Source: Bifidobacteriaceae bacterium (GTDB taxonomy: Bacteria > Actinomycetota > Actinomycetes > Actinomycetales > WQXJ01). Taken from it: a stretch of DNA of 9,084 bases. The notes under the pieces were generated by a model. It saw nothing but the letters and a program-made list of their open reading frames with translations, was not told where the DNA came from and did not search any database. Of this stretch, positions 6,037-9,084 are shown in pieces. The stretch is taken from positions 1-9,084 of the forward strand of contig JAIRTF010000133.1 in the NCBI GenBank assembly GCA_031255075.1, given 5' to 3'. Numbering within the stretch: position 1 is the stretch's first letter; each line of letters opens with the position of its first letter. The translations under genes and the position numbers were made by a program.

Positions 6037-8093
6037 ACGAAACCAGTGCGCCACTGTTGGCGATCAAGGATCTGGAGGTGACCTTCAGATCCCGCACTTC
6101 CACGGTCCATGCGGTCCGGGGAGTTAGCTTCGATTTGGAACCCGGCGGTTCGCTGGCCATTGTGGGCGAATCCGGTTCCGGCAAGTCAACTTGCGCCCAC
6201 GCCATCATCAACCTGTTGCCCGGTGGTGGCCGGGTGACCGGCGGGTCAATCAAATTTGAAGGCCAAGAGTTGGCCCGGGCACCCGAATGGACGTTCGTCA
6301 AAGTGCGCGGCAGCGGCATTGGCCTGGTCCCCCAGGATCCAATGTCCAACCTGAACCCGGTCTACCGGATTGGCAGCCAGGTCAAAGAAGCTCTCAAAGC
6401 CAACGGTGTGGACGTTTCGCGGTCCACTTTCAAAGCACTGGTTTCCCAGTTGGACAACATGCCCGGCAGCTATGAGGACACTCCGCAGGCGCGCCTGTAC
6501 CTGTCCACCCAGGGCCGCGCCGCTTTGGTTGAGGAGTTGAGCCAGCGCGGAGTGGAGTTGCCCAGCCGCGACCTGGTGGTTGGTTTCACCACCCGGGTTG
6601 AGGTGCAGGCCCGGCTGGCTGCCGCCGGTTTGGACGATGCCGCCGAACTGGCCTCCAAATATGTCACCGGCACCAACGCCACAGACCGCGTGGCCGGTTT
6701 GCTGGCCGAAGCTGGTTTGCCCGATGCCGCGCGCCGGGCCCGCCAATTCCCGCACGAGTTTTCCGGTGGGATGCGCCAACGGGCCCTGATCGCGATGGCT
6801 TTGGCCGCCCGGCCTAAGCTCCTGATCGCTGATGAACCGACCTCAGCTTTGGACGTGACGGTTCAGCGGCAAATCTTGGACCATTTGGGCACCTTGACCC
6901 GTGAGCTGGGCACTGCCGTGCTGTTGATCACCCACGACTTGGGCTTGGCGGCTGAACGCGCCGAACGCCTGGTGGTGATGCACAAAGGGCGGGTGGTGGA
7001 AGCCGGCCCGTCGCTGCAGATTCTGCGCCATCCCGTCCACCCCTACACCCAGCGGCTGGTTGAAGCAGCGCCGTCTTTGTCTTCACGGCGGATTCAGGTG
7101 GCCGCACCGGACTTGCCTGAGCGGGCCCTACCCGGGACCGACGGCCGGGCGGCTGACAAGACCGAACCGGCGGAGGCGGACCTGGACGGCGCTGAGACGC
7201 TGGAAGGCGACGAAAGCGTTGAGTTTGGGAGCGGCATCGACCAGGGGGACGGTGGCGCGAAAGCGGCCAACCGGGTCATCTTGGATGTCTCCAACCTGAC
7301 CAAGGTGTTCCGGCTGCGGGGTAAGGCGTTGGGACGGCACTCCGACTTTATGGCCGTGGACGATGTGTCGATCAAGGTGCGGCGCGGTACCACTGTGGCG
7401 CTGGTCGGCGAATCCGGCTCCGGCAAATCGACGGTGGCGAACATGGTGTTGGCGCTGTTGAAGCCCACTTCGGGGCAGATCGTTTTTGACGGTGTGGACA
7501 TTTCGACTCTGGACCGCAAGGAGTTGTTCAAGTTCCGGCGGCGGGTCCAGCCGGTGTTCCAAGACCCTTACGGGTCGCTGGATCCGATGTTTTCCATCTA
7601 CCGGATCATTGAGGAACCCCTGCGCACCCACCATGTAGGCGACCGCAAATTCCGCGAAGACCGGGTCAAAGAACTGTTGGAGCGGGTAGCTCTGCCAACT
7701 TCAACCATGCGGCGTTTCCCGAATGAGCTATCTGGCGGTCAACGCCAACGGGTGGCGGTGGCCCGGGCGCTGGCATTGGACCCAGAGATGGTCATCTTGG
7801 ATGAGGCGGTCTCCGCCCTGGACGTACTGGTGCAGGCCCAAGTGCTGGACCTGCTGGTCCAGCTACAGCGTGATTTGGGACTGACCTACCTGTTCATCAC
7901 CCACGATTTGGCGGTGGTCCGCCAAACTGCGGACCGCGTCTACGTCATGGAGGCCGGCCGGGTGGTTGAAAGCGGTCCAACGGACCGCGTGTTTGACAAC
8001 CCGCGTCAGGACTACACCCGCAAGCTGCTGGAAGCCATCCCCGGCGCGTCTTTGGACATTGGTGGCTGGCAGCTCAAGGATCCGGCCGCCTAA
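6033..8093 (+). CDS. Fused dual ATPase of the peptide ABC transporter (OppD-OppF)
   Basis: These 686 residues carry two complete nucleotide-binding domains, the energy unit for OppB/OppC. Domain 1 has Walker A GESGSGKST (45-53), Q-loop Q101, signature FSGGM (243-247), Walker B LLIADEP (263-269) and switch H301, then the oligopeptide-type tail HPVHPYTQRLVEAAP (333-347). An acidic, low-complexity linker spans about 351-412. Domain 2 has Walker A GESGSGKST (459-467), Q510, signature LSGGQ (566-570), Walker B VILDEAVSALD (587-597, with AV replacing the commoner PT) and H624, then NPRQDYTRKLLEAIPG. All catalytic residues are present in both halves. Fused OppD-OppF proteins are common in Actinobacteria. 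The odd feature is an extra segment of about 75 residues in the helical part of domain 1 (roughly 126-215), between Q-loop and signature. The start GTG 6033 overlaps the oppC stop. Confidence 0.93.
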   Translation: MNETSAPLLAIKDLEVTFRSRTSTVHAVRGVSFDLEPGGSLAIVGESGSGKSTCAHAIINLLPGGGRVTGGSIKFEGQELARAPEWTFVKVRGSGIGLVPQDPMSNLNPVYRIGSQVKEALKANGVDVSRSTFKALVSQLDNMPGSYEDTPQARLYLSTQGRAALVEELSQRGVELPSRDLVVGFTTRVEVQARLAAAGLDDAAELASKYVTGTNATDRVAGLLAEAGLPDAARRARQFPHEFSGGMRQRALIAMALAARPKLLIADEPTSALDVTVQRQILDHLGTLTRELGTAVLLITHDLGLAAERAERLVVMHKGRVVEAGPSLQILRHPVHPYTQRLVEAAPSLSSRRIQVAAPDLPERALPGTDGRAADKTEPAEADLDGAETLEGDESVEFGSGIDQGDGGAKAANRVILDVSNLTKVFRLRGKALGRHSDFMAVDDVSIKVRRGTTVALVGESGSGKSTVANMVLALLKPTSGQIVFDGVDISTLDRKELFKFRRRVQPVFQDPYGSLDPMFSIYRIIEEPLRTHHVGDRKFREDRVKELLERVALPTSTMRRFPNELSGGQRQRVAVARALALDPEMVILDEAVSALDVLVQAQVLDLLVQLQRDLGLTYLFITHDLAVVRQTADRVYVMEAGRVVESGPTDRVFDNPRQDYTRKLLEAIPGASLDIGGWQLKDPAA

Positions 8094-8791
8094 CTGTTGG
8101 GCGCTTTGCGTGGCGGGTCGATCTGTCCGCCGGCGTAACCCTGGTGCCGGCGGCCGCGGGGTGCGGCATCGGCCGTCGCTTCATCACCCCAGGCGGTCCA
8201 ACCTTCCCGCGGGTAGCGGGCGAACAGCTCCAGGTACGGCCCAGGCGAACAGGCTTCGATCAGCCCATACTGTTCATCCGGCTTGCGGGAGTGTTCACGT
8301 TTGCGGGTCTCGATCAGGTTCACCTGGGACCGGGCCGGCGCCAATGTGCGCAGCGAGCCGCGCACTCCGAACAGCAACAGTTCGGTGGCGTTGCGGAAAT
8401 AGAACCCCACGCCGCGGCCATCCGGCCCACCATCTTTGCGGCGCTTGGCCCAAACAATGTTTGACACATATCTGAAGCCCCAGGCTTCCATTACAGCCAG
8501 CCCATCCGGCAACAAGGCGTTGGGTACCCATAGATATAGGTGCGCGTCTTTGGCGGCCACGCCCTGAACATCAAGGGCGGAGATCTGGTCCAGCGGCAAC
8601 GTTGAATACCGGTCCAACCGCCGGTGCTCTGGGGCAACCTTGCCGGTCCGGTTGGTGAAGCGCCAAGGCGGATCCGCCAACACCGTCTTGAATCCACCCG
8701 CCACACTTGGCAGCGGCGGCGGCTCCTGGACCGGCCGCAGCGGTTTGGCCTGCCGCTCCGCGGACGGCGCCCGGCCCGAATCCTGACTCAC
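8090..8791 (-). CDS. MT-A70 family N6-adenine methyltransferase
   Basis: This 233-residue protein likely transfers a methyl group from S-adenosylmethionine to the N6 of adenine, most likely in DNA. The catalytic motif DPPW lies at 40-43 (ADPPWRFTNRTG). Family blocks follow: RYSTLPLDQI (61-70), AHLYLWVPNALLP (83-95), WGFRYVSNIVWAKRRKDGG (104-122), GVGFYFRNATELLLFGVRG (127-145), TRKREHSRKPDEQY (162-175), then EACSPGPYLELFAR (179-192) and GWTAWGDE (197-204). It is complete for the family; the tail after 205 is poorly conserved. The GTG start is the first possible one, because an in-frame TAG stands three codons upstream. The only GGAG lies just two bases from GTG, so initiation may be weak. No restriction enzyme gene is visible, so it looks like a solitary methyltransferase of the kind often found in phages and genomic islands. 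It converges on the ATPase gene and overlaps it by four bases. Confidence 0.9.
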   Translation of the reverse strand: MSQDSGRAPSAERQAKPLRPVQEPPPLPSVAGGFKTVLADPPWRFTNRTGKVAPEHRRLDRYSTLPLDQISALDVQGVAAKDAHLYLWVPNALLPDGLAVMEAWGFRYVSNIVWAKRRKDGGPDGRGVGFYFRNATELLLFGVRGSLRTLAPARSQVNLIETRKREHSRKPDEQYGLIEACSPGPYLELFARYPREGWTAWGDEATADAAPRGRRHQGYAGGQIDPPRKAPNS

Positions 8792-9008
8792 ATCTCCAGC
8801 CTAGATTCCCTGCTAGACCGCCTCAACCGGTTCCTCATGTCCCGCCTGCGGTACCAGCAATCAACCCACGCCTCCAGCGGTGCAGGCTTTACGTTGGCTC
8901 CGGCCGCGGCTAACCCGATCATAAGGTGGCGGTCGCAGGTGGACGCGTGCTGCGAAGGCTCGCGCCGGCTTGCGTTGAAACTGACGCCGAACCGCGAAGG
9001 ACAAACCG

Positions 9009-9084
9009 ATGAGACGTATTGCCGCCCTGACACTATTGACAGCTTTGGCGTTGCCGATGGGGGCCTGTGCGTTTGGAGGCCAAG
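9009..9084 (+). CDS. Start of a lipoprotein gene, cut by window end
   Basis: ATG at 9009 follows GAAGGA (8996-9001) at seven bases. The 25 visible residues form a lipoprotein signal peptide: two Arg, a hydrophobic core (IAALTLLTALAL) and lipobox MGAC with the Cys at 20. The mature part is not in the window, so the function is unknown. It starts 217 bases from the divergent methyltransferase start; I recognise no clear promoter pair in that gap. Confidence 0.7.
   Translation, partial: MRRIAALTLLTALALPMGACAFGGQ

Noticed and set aside
8788..8922. Small minus-strand frame of 44 codons whose TGA overlaps the methyltransferase GTG (ATGTGA)
   Set aside because: The arrangement resembles translational coupling, but there is no ribosome binding site, several AGG and TTA codons unlike the neighbours, and no recognisable family.

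Overview
The window is GC-rich DNA (by eye clearly above 60%). It has several GTG starts, tightly packed genes and an oligopeptide ABC transporter operon whose two ATPases are fused in one chain. The transporter sequences match what I know of Actinobacteria (the Bifidobacterium/Actinomyces/Propionibacterium/Cellulomonas sphere). I cannot name a genus.

Layout. (1) 1-666 (+): C-terminal part of an ArsB/NhaD-type (SLC13-like) membrane permease, cut by the window start. (2) 733-1980 (+): a divergent acetate-kinase-family protein that keeps most catalytic residues but has a degenerate N-terminal phosphate-binding signature. (3) 1981-2357: a 377-base non-coding stretch with several perfect inverted repeats, two of them mutually exclusive. 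(4) 2358-8093 (+): an opp-type peptide uptake operon with lipoprotein binding protein, then an intercistronic hairpin, then OppB, OppC and fused OppD-OppF. The last three genes overlap each other. (5) 8090-8791 (-): an MT-A70 family N6-adenine methyltransferase, convergent with the ATPase gene and overlapping its stop codon by 4 bases. (6) 9009-9084 (+): the start of a lipoprotein gene, cut by the window end.

The main discovery candidate is the binding protein at 2358-3977. It reads as a circular permutation of the standard actinobacterial OppA. After the lipoprotein signal peptide comes the segment that normally forms the C-terminus (residues about 38-195). It is followed through a four-residue linker by the segment that normally forms the N-terminal two thirds (about 197-539), and the chain stops exactly where the C-terminal segment would normally begin. 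Frame, ribosome binding site, signal peptide and lipobox are all intact, so it looks like a working gene and not debris. An assembly error must still be excluded.

How the genes work together: the lipoprotein should capture peptides outside the membrane, OppB and OppC form the channel, and the fused ATPase drives import. The hairpin between oppA and oppB may help make more binding protein than permease. The permease, kinase, methyltransferase and last lipoprotein have no visible functional link to the transporter.
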